From the NCBI RefSeq assembly GCF_025913575.1, contig NZ_CP109785.1, positions 558,001 through 622,000 on the forward strand: a stretch of DNA of 64,000 nucleotides. The letters run 5' to 3'. Source of the DNA: Halocatena marina (lineage in GTDB: Archaea; Halobacteriota; Halobacteria; Halobacteriales; Haloarculaceae). The number at the start of each line of letters is the position of its first letter. The first letter of the stretch is position 1. Below the pieces are notes generated by a model. That model was not told where the DNA came from and ran no database searches. It was given only the letters and a program-made list of their open reading frames with translations. The position numbers were made by a program, and so were the translations under genes. This document shows, piece after piece, positions 8,739-16,871 of this stretch.

Positions 8739-10037
8739 ATGTCCCACCAGGACTATCGTCGAAAGAGACGTCAGTTACTGAAAGGTATCGCTGTCGGTAG
8801 TACGACTCTATTCGCAGGCTGTCTCGGTAGTAGTGGTGATAACACCGGTGGCAGCGATGGTCAAACAGAAATAAAGTACGTCTATCCCGGTTATTTCAGT
8901 TCTGATGCGAAGGATTTGCTGGCGATGTTTGACGAGCAGGCCAAGAAAGTCACAATCAGCGCCCAGAAAACGCCCGCCGAATCCTCATCAACGCGTAAGT
9001 ACTACGTCAACCAATTCATTTCTCAGGCTTCATCGTTCGATGTTGGGAATATGGATGTCGTCTGGCCTTCGGAATTCGCGACAAACGGCTGGGCCGCTAC
9101 AGTGAAAGACCCGAAGGGCCTCACTGATACGATGTTGAAAACGCCTGTCGAATCCGTCACTATCGATGGGTCTCTCTACGGAATGCCGATTCACACGGAC
9201 GCCAACGCGTTGTACTACCGTACCGATCTATTGAAGGAAGCCGGATTCAACGAGCCGCCCAAGACGTACATGGAACTCGTAAAGATGGCAAAGAAGATCA
9301 AAAAGACCAGCGAGAAGGATCTCAACGGCTACATCTGGCAGGGCGGCTCCAACGAGGGCCTAACCATCATGTGGCTCAACTGGCTGTGGGGTATGGGCGG
9401 CAGTGTCCGACAGAACGGGACGCTCACAGTCAACACCAAGAAAGGAATTGACGCACTCTCGCACGCTGTCGATCTCATCCACAAGCACGGTGTAACACCC
9501 CAGTCCGTTCCGTCATCCAGCACCGACGAAAACCGGAAAACGTTCCAGCAGGGAAACACGATATTCATGCGAAACTGGCCGTATGCCTACGCGCTGATGA
9601 ACGAGGACGGATCGCAAGTCAAAGGGAAATTTGATGTCGCACCGCTGCCGAAAGCCAAAGGCTCACCCAATGCTAAGAACTCCTGTCTCGGAGGGTGGAA
9701 TATTTTCATCAATAATAATTCGAAGCACACAGAAACAGCCCAGCAGTTTGCTAACTTCATGGCCTCGAAACAAGCCCAGAAAAATATGGCGCTCGAACAT
9801 AGTCGACTGCCAGTCCGGACGGATCTCTACACAGATGAGTACTTCAACGAAGCGGAGCACCTGAAACTATTCAAGGAGATCGTCGAACAGACGAGCGCCC
9901 GTCCATCGACCCCAAAGTACTCGGCTTTTTCGAAGATCGTGTACACAGAGTGTAACAAAGCTCTCGTCGAAAGCAAATCGCCGAAGAAGGCGCTCGACGA
10001 TGCGCAGAACCAGATCGACAACCAAATCAACAACTGA
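8739..10037 (+). CDS. Tat-exported lipoprotein sugar-binding protein of the ABC transporter
   Basis: The 432-residue family-1 extracellular solute-binding protein has a twin-arginine region (RRKRRQLL) at its N-terminus. A hydrophobic stretch and the lipobox LFAGC follow, with the lipidated Cys near residue 29, and then a Ser/Gly/Asp-rich linker. This is the usual haloarchaeal arrangement for a membrane-tethered receptor. Downstream motifs such as YGMPIHTDANALYYR are typical of sugar-binding proteins of the CUT1 group. The mature part is unusually rich in lysine for a haloarchaeal surface protein. It is on the opposite strand from the permease operon but in the same island, and it follows comC by 108 bp. 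Confidence 0.92.
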   Translation: MSHQDYRRKRRQLLKGIAVGSTTLFAGCLGSSGDNTGGSDGQTEIKYVYPGYFSSDAKDLLAMFDEQAKKVTISAQKTPAESSSTRKYYVNQFISQASSFDVGNMDVVWPSEFATNGWAATVKDPKGLTDTMLKTPVESVTIDGSLYGMPIHTDANALYYRTDLLKEAGFNEPPKTYMELVKMAKKIKKTSEKDLNGYIWQGGSNEGLTIMWLNWLWGMGGSVRQNGTLTVNTKKGIDALSHAVDLIHKHGVTPQSVPSSSTDENRKTFQQGNTIFMRNWPYAYALMNEDGSQVKGKFDVAPLPKAKGSPNAKNSCLGGWNIFINNNSKHTETAQQFANFMASKQAQKNMALEHSRLPVRTDLYTDEYFNEAEHLKLFKEIVEQTSARPSTPKYSAFSKIVYTECNKALVESKSPKKALDDAQNQIDNQINN

Positions 10038-10150
10038 TGTCATTTTCATCCGTTGATGCTGTTTTTCGTCCGGTACAGCCGCTGTTGGCGTAGAAATGCA
10101 TCGAGAATGTAGAACAGTTCGAACGACGTTAATCCGTAACGCGAATTCGG

Positions 10151-11059
10151 TTACTGTGTGATGATATTGTTCTCGATAGCCTCAACTACATGACGATACG
10201 TCCGTTCCAGCTGCGCACGCTCGGTTTTCGTCAGCGGTGGAAGCGGCGGGAGTGGCGTTCCGATGTCCATCCCGTGTACGGCAACGAGATGCTTGATTGC
10301 CGCTGCGGTCGGAAGGTCAGATGTCGCACTGACCATGGGCACGACGACAGTGTTCATAATACAAGATACAGCATCATTATCACCGGCCGCGTGAGCGTTG
10401 TACAGACGGGCAAGGAGATTTGGGAATATATTTGCAGGCCCCGCGATGATGCCATCAGCTCCAAGTTCGAGCGACGCAGCGGCGAGTTCAGTTGCTCCTT
10501 GAAAAACAGAGAACGCGGCGTTCGTCTGTTCGTTGACTTGGTGGTGATATGTGAGGTCCCCGGATGTATCCTTTAGACCAACGATGTTCGGGTGATCTGC
10601 GAGCGATATCACGGTCTCGATTTCGATGGCGTTGCCGGTCAATGGCGGGATATTGTACAAGACGATCGGTAACGGCGAACATTCCGCGACGTTGGTGAAG
10701 AATTCTTCGAGTCCCATCTGGGTCGTACTCAGATAGTACGGAGTGACGATGACTGCGACGTCTGCGTTCGTCTCAGCAGCAGTCCGAGTATTCTCGACGA
10801 CAGCATCGACACTCGTGTCACCACAGCCGGCGAAGACGCAAGTGCGGTCGCCGACGACCGAAGCGACGGTCTCGATAACAGTGTGGTTCTGGTCGGGTGT
10901 CAGACTTGAGAATTCGCCAATCGAGCCGCCCGGAAACAGACCGTGAACGCCAGCCTCGACGAGCGAATCGGTGAATCGCTCGAGTGTAGATACATCGATC
11001 TCCTCGGTACGCCTGTCGGTAGGCGTAGCCATGGGAACGACTACTCCCGATAGGTCCAT
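10151..11059 (-). CDS. DHDPS/N-acetylneuraminate-lyase family aldolase (2-keto-3-deoxy sugar-acid aldolase; proposed KDSG aldolase)
   Basis: I chose the ATG at 11059 over an upstream GTG at 11068, giving 302 residues. The Schiff-base lysine is Lys163 (in GLKDTSG), the catalytic Tyr is Tyr135 (in VLYNIP), and the pyruvate-carboxylate loop is GGSIGEF. Haloarchaeal KDG aldolase belongs to this superfamily, so cleavage of a 2-keto-3-deoxy acid to pyruvate plus an aldehyde is the best prediction. In the proposed pathway KDSG gives pyruvate and 3-sulfolactaldehyde. A lysine-biosynthesis role is unlikely given the catabolic context. The gene stands alone between the binding-protein gene and the aldehyde dehydrogenase gene. 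Confidence 0.87.
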   Translation of the reverse strand: MDLSGVVVPMATPTDRRTEEIDVSTLERFTDSLVEAGVHGLFPGGSIGEFSSLTPDQNHTVIETVASVVGDRTCVFAGCGDTSVDAVVENTRTAAETNADVAVIVTPYYLSTTQMGLEEFFTNVAECSPLPIVLYNIPPLTGNAIEIETVISLADHPNIVGLKDTSGDLTYHHQVNEQTNAAFSVFQGATELAAASLELGADGIIAGPANIFPNLLARLYNAHAAGDNDAVSCIMNTVVVPMVSATSDLPTAAAIKHLVAVHGMDIGTPLPPLPPLTKTERAQLERTYRHVVEAIENNIITQ

Positions 11060-11210
11060 ACCTACCACTCGGCCAGTATCAATTTATAATTTGGGATGGT
11101 GTCACAATCGATTGATTAGTTCCTGATCAACAGAGACAGCGTCTGGATACCTCGGTTCGTTCATAGTCAGTGGGGTAACACTTATTGTGACGATAGCCGA
11201 CCGTGTGGAT

Positions 11211-12686
11211 ATGAGTTTGGATGCAGCCAACCGGTTAGACAAGAGAATGCTCATCGATGGCGAATGGACCGATGCTGATGATAGGATTGCAGTCACCAAT
11301 CCATATGACGGAACAGCTGTCGGGTCCGTCCCGTTGGCGAGCACGTCACTGGTGAATGAAGCTATCGAGGCAGCCGACCATGCCCACCGTGCATCGACGC
11401 TCTCGGCCTACGAACGCTACGAGTTGCTCGCTGCTGCCGCCGCCGAACTCGAAGCACGCGCAGACGACGTGGCGACGATCATCACGAGCGAACAGGGAAA
11501 ACCGATTTCCGAAGCGCGAACGGAGGTCGACAGAGCCGTGCAGACGCTGCAGCTCTCCGGTGAGGAGGCAAAGCGAATGTTCGGCGAATACATCCCGATG
11601 GACGGCCAGAAAGGATTTGCGAAGGATCACTGTTTCACCCAGCACGAACCGCTTGGCGTCGTCGCCGCCATCACGCCGTTCAACTTTCCACTAAACCTCA
11701 TGGTACACAAGGTTGGACCTGCCCTTGCTGCGGGTAACGCGGTCGTCGGTAAACCCGCATCCAACACACCACTGAGTTCTATCGTGTTGTTCGAGTGTCT
11801 CGAAGCGGCCAGTGAGGATATCGGTGCGCCTGATGGTCTCGTGAACATCGTCACTGGAAGTGGATCAACAGTCGGTGACGCTTTCCTCGACCACGAGGCA
11901 GTCGAAGCCATTTCGTTTACGGGTTCGACGGATGTCGGTACGTATCTTGCAAATAATAGTGGTATGAAAGAACTTACTTTAGAACTCGGTGGAAATGATC
12001 CAACAATTGTCTGGGATGACACCGACATTGAGCAGGCTGCTGAGCAGCTTATTAGTGGAGCCTGTTCGAACGCTGGGCAGGTTTGTAACAGTGTCGAGCG
12101 TATTCTTGTCCACGAAGACATCGAAGCCGAACTCATCGATGCGCTGGTTGAGGCCGCTAAATCGCTAACTATCGGTGATCCCATGAACGAAGCGACCGAC
12201 GTCGCAGCAATGATTGATGATGATCAATTCCAGACCGTGGTCGATCTGCTCAAGATGACCATCGACGAGGGCGCTACCGTAGAATGCGGTGGCGGCTACG
12301 GAGACAATCTCGGAACTCGCGTATTCGAACCGACAGTCCTGTCGGGCGTCACGTCGGAGATGCCCGCAGCCAAAGAAGAGGTATTTGGTCCGCTCGTGCC
12401 GGTTATTTCTGTGAGCGACTTCGACGAAGCAATCGAAGAAGCCAATACCACAAACTACGGGCTCGAAGCCGGACTGTTCACGCAGGATATCGATCGCGCG
12501 AAACGCGCTGCCGACGAGATTGACGCCGGCGGTGTGAACATCAATACGGTCTCCGGATTTCGAGCGGACCACATGCCCTACGGCGGATTCAAGGATTCTG
12601 GCGTTGGCAAGGAGGGTATCAAGTACGCTGTCGATCACTTTTCTCGTGAGAAGCTCGTTGGATTCCACCGAGGATTCATCGCCTAA
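11211..12686 (+). CDS. NAD(P)-dependent aldehyde dehydrogenase, lactaldehyde/glyceraldehyde type (proposed sulfolactaldehyde dehydrogenase)
   Basis: The ATG at 11211 gives 491 residues; a GTG at 11187 would add eight. All catalytic elements of the ALDH superfamily are present: Asn158 in TPFNFP, Glu258 in LELGG, and Cys292 in the GQVCNS motif. The overall pattern (ELGGNDPTIVWDD, NAGQVC) is like lactaldehyde/glyceraldehyde dehydrogenases, which act on C3 aldehydes. That suits the C3 product of the aldolase encoded next door. The proposed product is 3-sulfolactate. Alternatives are succinate- or ketoglutarate-semialdehyde dehydrogenase. Confidence 0.88.
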   Translation: MSLDAANRLDKRMLIDGEWTDADDRIAVTNPYDGTAVGSVPLASTSLVNEAIEAADHAHRASTLSAYERYELLAAAAAELEARADDVATIITSEQGKPISEARTEVDRAVQTLQLSGEEAKRMFGEYIPMDGQKGFAKDHCFTQHEPLGVVAAITPFNFPLNLMVHKVGPALAAGNAVVGKPASNTPLSSIVLFECLEAASEDIGAPDGLVNIVTGSGSTVGDAFLDHEAVEAISFTGSTDVGTYLANNSGMKELTLELGGNDPTIVWDDTDIEQAAEQLISGACSNAGQVCNSVERILVHEDIEAELIDALVEAAKSLTIGDPMNEATDVAAMIDDDQFQTVVDLLKMTIDEGATVECGGGYGDNLGTRVFEPTVLSGVTSEMPAAKEEVFGPLVPVISVSDFDEAIEEANTTNYGLEAGLFTQDIDRAKRAADEIDAGGVNINTVSGFRADHMPYGGFKDSGVGKEGIKYAVDHFSREKLVGFHRGFIA

Positions 12687-12734
12687 TGCAGAGTACTCAG
12701 CCGTTATCTCCGTAGGGGACTGTCACTGAATCCA

Positions 12735-12750
12735 CCGTGCGATAGCACGG
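12735..12750. terminator. Short hairpin between convergent genes
   Basis: A perfect 6-bp stem (CCGTGC/GCACGG) with a GATA loop lies about 50 bp after the aldehyde dehydrogenase stop, with a short T run about 12 bp beyond it. The flanking genes converge, so a termination role is plausible. The remaining bases up to 12930 show nothing else. Confidence 0.35.
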
Positions 12751-12930
12751 AATATCGCTTGATTTTTCAGGTCTCCAGCTCGCACTATCGCTATGCTATC
12801 TGTCTGCCGATTGTTGTACCAATCGCTTGTTTGTCATTCAGCACTCGTTGAATTGCACCTTAGGAGAATGAATGTTCGGATTCGAGACGATCAGAGGAAG
12901 TGAGGTCGAACAGCAGACTTCTCTACCCGT

Positions 12931-14013
12931 TTACTGAATTTCGATCCAAGTCTTCTCGGCCGCTGCTTTATAAATAGCCTCCATCGTTACCATGTCGACG
13001 AGTCCGTGTTCGCCGTTCGGGGACAGGTGTGCATCTCCGCGTACGCGATCAGCGAAATAATCGAACTCCTCGCGCATTTGGTCGACCATCGCAAGCGTGA
13101 TAGATGATTGGCTGTCTCCCCGAGAGAGGTGGAGTTTCCGTGATTGCTCCTGAAAGAACGCGGGTTCGACACGAACTTGTCCTTCTGTCCCGGTTACGGT
13201 GATACCACTGGATTGGCGGGCGTTGTGACTCGCATAGCAGGACGCAAACACAGAATCAGGGAACTCTAGCATGAACGAAACTGTTTCATCCACGTCAGCG
13301 AAGGCGGCATGCGTACTCGCGGTCTGTCCTGTTGCGGCAATCGGATCTGCGTCCAAGAGGAAACGGGCCGTGTTCAATGGGTAGATGCCGATGTCAAAGA
13401 GCGCACCGCCTCCAGCGAGCTCCTCGTCGAGTCGCCACTGATCCGGATCTGAATTAACGCGATCAAGCAACCGCTGTGACATGTCTGCGCGTACTTCCAT
13501 CGGATCACCGATGTATCCAGATTCGATGAGTTCACGCGCACGTCTAACTGCTGGTTCGGTGTGCATCCGGTAGGCGATCATGAGATCAACGCTGGCCGCA
13601 TCGCACGTCTCGACGAGGGTCCGTGCCCGGTCACTGTCCCGTTCCATCGGCTTCTCACAGAGGACAGCTTTCTCGAAGGCCGCTGCAGTGCTCGCGTAAT
13701 CAAGATGCAGTGCGTTGGGGGTACAGATGTAGACAGCATCGTATCTGTCGCGCGCAACACCGTCATGGAACGCATCATAGCTGATGCCAATCGCCCCGTC
13801 TGTGGCTGCTGCTACCTGTTCGGCTTTTTCAGCCGTGCTGCTAACCAGCACCGTCGGTTCACAGCGGTCGCTCGCTTCTAGCGCAGGCAAACTGCGTCCT
13901 TTCGTGAACCATCCGAGACCGACAACCGCAAATCGGACTGGTGCTGTTGAGTCTGGATCGGTCGTTACCCAGTCGCGTGCACAGCTATCTGTGAACAATG
14001 CGTCTAATTCCAT
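12931..14013 (-). CDS. Gfo/Idh/MocA oxidoreductase, haloarchaeal xylose/glucose dehydrogenase-like (proposed sulfoquinovose dehydrogenase)
   Basis: The ATG at 14013 gives 360 residues. The N-terminal Rossmann motif is GLGWFTKG (32-39), the cofactor-proximal CEKPM is at 119-123, and the substrate-side motif is DIGIYPLN. The stretch IAYRMHTEPAVRRA and the overall pattern resemble haloarchaeal NADP-dependent D-xylose 1-dehydrogenase. The expected reaction is C1 oxidation of an aldose to a lactone. NAD-dependent sulfoquinovosidases (GH188) are also reported to have a Gfo/Idh-like fold, so a glycosidase role cannot be excluded. No separate lactonase (SMP-30) gene lies nearby. Confidence 0.85.
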   Translation of the reverse strand: MELDALFTDSCARDWVTTDPDSTAPVRFAVVGLGWFTKGRSLPALEASDRCEPTVLVSSTAEKAEQVAAATDGAIGISYDAFHDGVARDRYDAVYICTPNALHLDYASTAAAFEKAVLCEKPMERDSDRARTLVETCDAASVDLMIAYRMHTEPAVRRARELIESGYIGDPMEVRADMSQRLLDRVNSDPDQWRLDEELAGGGALFDIGIYPLNTARFLLDADPIAATGQTASTHAAFADVDETVSFMLEFPDSVFASCYASHNARQSSGITVTGTEGQVRVEPAFFQEQSRKLHLSRGDSQSSITLAMVDQMREEFDYFADRVRGDAHLSPNGEHGLVDMVTMEAIYKAAAEKTWIEIQ

Positions 14014-14225
14014 ATAGTAGTACACTAGAGCGTGGTTATTAAATGCATCCACGCTTTCACTGAATCTGCTGACTCCACTTGCACGTTTTGTTCGCCACAT
14101 TCAGAACAGTTGTCGTGCGCTAACCGAAGTTCTATACTGCCATCATTCAACGAATCCAACACGTGGTAACGTTCGGTCGAATGAAAACTGGTGCTGGATC
14201 GATACGATACATGAAATACTATCTG

Positions 14226-14354
14226 ATGAGTGTAAAATCGATGCTTACCCTCGCTGGCCAGACGTGGAGACAGTTAGAACGCGATTGGAAAGCGGTAGTA
14301 CTCGGGCTGTTTGTGATGATACTTGTGCTTGCCGGCATTTCGATCCCATGGTGA
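14226..14354 (+). CDS. Small single-span membrane protein coupled to the YeiH-family exporter
   Basis: The 42-residue ORF has an amphipathic N-terminus (LAGQTWRQLERDW) and one strong membrane segment (VVLGLFVMILVLAGISI). Its last bases overlap the start of the exporter gene in an ATGGTGA arrangement, implying translational coupling. Some YeiH/UPF0324 proteins carry a W-rich N-terminal extension with an extra membrane helix. This may be the split-off form of that extension. The exact start is uncertain, since further in-frame starts lie upstream at 14163, 14181 and 14211. Confidence 0.55.
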   Translation: MSVKSMLTLAGQTWRQLERDWKAVVLGLFVMILVLAGISIPW

Positions 14355-15376
14355 ACCGATCTGAACCAGAACAGTTTGTGCTTCCTGGACTCGGAGTCCT
14401 CGCTGTGATCGGATTGGCCGCACGGACGGTCACAGCTGTTGTTCCGGTGAGTCATTTGATTGTTGCAATATTCATTGGGGTGATCATTGGGAATATTTAC
14501 GGTGTTCCACGGTGGGCACTGGCTGGAGTCGGAACGAACAAACTCTTGCTCGAAGCAGGTATCGTTATCATGGGTGCAAACGTTGCTCTCGGCCGTGTTA
14601 TCGCTGCTGGGCCGAAAATTCTTATACTCGTCACTGCGACAGTCGTGACAACCATCGTCTCGGTTGAAGTACTCGCACGGGGGACAGGGATCCGCAACAA
14701 GGTCGGTTCGTTGCTCGCTGCTGGATCAGGCATCTGCGGCGTTTCAGCTGTTGTCGCGACGGCGGGGAGCATCGAGGCGGATGAGAAACAGATCGCCTAT
14801 GCTGCTGCGACTGTGCTACTGTTCGATGCATTGACGCTGATCATCTATCCGGCCATCGGTCACATTCTCGGGCTCTCAGACACTATCTTCGGTATCTGGG
14901 CAGGGTTGACAATGTTTAGTACCGGACCGGTAGCTGCTGCTGGTTTCGCGTTTTCAAATACCGCTGGAAAGTGGGCACTACTCGTCAAACTCACGCGAAA
15001 CGCGCTGATTGGCGTTGCAGCGATTGGCTATGCACTGTATTATTTTCACGAATCAAAGAACGCAACGAAACAAGCCGCGTACGGTGGCTGGAGTCGGCTA
15101 TGGAATTCCTTTCCGAAGTTCGTTTTGGGATTCCTCGCGGTCATGTTGGTCGCCAACGCTGGTATACTCTCCCCTGAGCATCGCTCCTCGTTGAAACATG
15201 CTTCCGATTGGCTGTTCCTGTTTGCGTTTTCCGGCCTTGGTCTTGAAATTCGATTCGATGAGCTTCGTTCGACTGGTCTCAAACCGGTACTCGTCGTGCT
15301 TATAAGTCTTATCGGAGTAAGCTCGCTCTGTCTATTCGTTCTCATGACTATTTTCGATCCAACATCCTTGTCGTGA
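14348..15376 (+). CDS. YeiH/UPF0324-family membrane exporter (proposed sulfite exporter)
   Basis: I take the ATG at 14348, which overlaps the stop of the small membrane ORF; the frame stays open upstream to 14264. The protein is 342 residues with about ten hydrophobic segments and the conserved elements GVIIGN, LLLEAGIVIMGANV and GSGICGVSAVVA. The last is the hallmark of the pfam03601 putative sulfate/sulfite exporter family. Members of this family (SuyZ/TauZ, from memory) sit beside bacterial sulfolactate and taurine degradation genes and are assigned to sulfite export. Here it would remove the sulfite released by SuyAB. It is divergent from the Gfo/Idh gene and is followed by the regulator. 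Confidence 0.83.
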   Translation: MVNRSEPEQFVLPGLGVLAVIGLAARTVTAVVPVSHLIVAIFIGVIIGNIYGVPRWALAGVGTNKLLLEAGIVIMGANVALGRVIAAGPKILILVTATVVTTIVSVEVLARGTGIRNKVGSLLAAGSGICGVSAVVATAGSIEADEKQIAYAAATVLLFDALTLIIYPAIGHILGLSDTIFGIWAGLTMFSTGPVAAAGFAFSNTAGKWALLVKLTRNALIGVAAIGYALYYFHESKNATKQAAYGGWSRLWNSFPKFVLGFLAVMLVANAGILSPEHRSSLKHASDWLFLFAFSGLGLEIRFDELRSTGLKPVLVVLISLIGVSSLCLFVLMTIFDPTSLS

Positions 15377-15450
15377 ACTGGACGACGTTGATTGGAGAAA
15401 CGACTCGAACGGCATTTTCTTTAACCACACGTTCAATAACGGGGTAAGGG

Positions 15451-16185
15451 ATGCGGGAATTCACGTTTACGATCGAATACGAGTACGGAGTCGACCCTGT
15501 CATGAACGTTTTCATCGACAATCCGAATTCGGTGGCGCGTTCGCTTGACGGATTCGTGACCAAGGATCAGTTCTGGCGGATCGAACGAATCTCTGGGTCA
15601 GTAGATGTACTCGATCAGATCAAACGGGTCCGATTCGATGATGGGACCTGTGGTGAGTCGGTCACGCAACGTGACTGCGATGCGACCCGCTATCACGACG
15701 TTCTCGAACGTCGCAATGGAGAACTTGTCCTCTATACGTATCTCGAAGACATTCAGGACTGTGAGTCTATTCACACGCTTGCAGGAAAACACCTTCCACC
15801 GGGACTTGTCTTTGAGACGCATCGTCAAGCGAGTCAGCATTCGTGGCGTGTGCTGATGCGGTCAGACACGCACGTTGGTGTACTCTACGACGAGATCACC
15901 GCACGACTGCGTGATGGACTTTCGTTCCGGATGGGCCACCTCCGCGACGCTGACGGTTGGCAGCGCGACTCTCTTGCGTCGCTTACATTACCTGCCGAGC
16001 AACGAACTGCACTCAGCGCAGCCGTGGAGGGTGGATATTACGAAACGCCACGCAAAACAACGCTCGACGATCTCGCAGCAACCCTCGATATCCCCCGCTC
16101 GACGTTCTCCTACCGACTCCGACAGGCAGAGATACAACTCGCACATCGCTACGTCACAGACAACAAACGAAACCAGTGGTTTTGA
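15451..16185 (+). CDS. Bat-type (HTH-10) transcriptional regulator
   Basis: The 244-residue protein has a C-terminal HTH of the bacterio-opsin activator type: the KTTLDDLAATLDIPRSTFSYRLR-like region, residues about 195-225, in two parts. The N-terminal 150 residues form the sensory region that usually accompanies it in haloarchaea. It is 74 bp downstream of the exporter on the same strand. It is the only regulator in the island and is therefore the best candidate for controlling the divergent transcripts. Confidence 0.87.
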   Translation: MREFTFTIEYEYGVDPVMNVFIDNPNSVARSLDGFVTKDQFWRIERISGSVDVLDQIKRVRFDDGTCGESVTQRDCDATRYHDVLERRNGELVLYTYLEDIQDCESIHTLAGKHLPPGLVFETHRQASQHSWRVLMRSDTHVGVLYDEITARLRDGLSFRMGHLRDADGWQRDSLASLTLPAEQRTALSAAVEGGYYETPRKTTLDDLAATLDIPRSTFSYRLRQAEIQLAHRYVTDNKRNQWF

Positions 16186-16871
16186 GTGACAGTATCGATA
16201 CGATGGCTGTCGAACTCGGAACGAAGTGACCGCCAGCACGTCGGTAGCTGTCCTTATTATTGATTGAGAATCGAACAATCGACGATCGATATCCAAGAGG
16301 AGCCGGGATTGGTTATGCTTTGTGTGGCTGATACGGTTACAGAACGGTCGTCCGACTGAGAGCACAGCGAACGAAGTTCAGTTTCTGATTACCTAGCGTT
16401 ATACACTGTTTTTGAATTAGAAGTATTTACTCGAATTCTCCGAGCGATGATGAACATAGTTTTTCGAAGAGTCTTTCGAGAATTGATGACAGAAACGCTC
16501 AATGTGCGACAGACTACGAATAGCCGTTAGTGTACAGCGCAACTAATTGTGGCGGCTCAAGTGGACACTCGGACACTCGTACAACCTCGGTACTGCAGGT
16601 AGTTATGCGTTTGCCCGAATGTAAATATGTCTGAGTAATAAAAGAAATATATTAATTCGTTCGATTACAGTCTTTCTTTCTATCGAGTGTTTACTTATAA
16701 TCTTAGATTGGAAACAAGGAGTGGCTCCTGATGTCATGGAATATCAGACACATAATCTCCCAATTTCGGATGGCTGCATGCGCGACGGTATTTCGACCGC
16801 CGAGATAATTCGCTGCCGAGTTGGTGATCGAACGCACGTCCCGAAGTGACCAACAGACTATTCATGGGAAG
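16186..16871. other. Long non-coding interval
   Basis: About 690 bp between the regulator and the large hydrolase. No reading frame with family features, no tRNA, and no clear hairpin or repeat was seen. An AT-rich stretch around 16630-16700 could hold the promoter of the hydrolase gene. Confidence 0.5.

Noticed and set aside
16186..16871. Several short frames in the long gap after the regulator
   Set aside because: None shows motifs, and composition looks non-coding.
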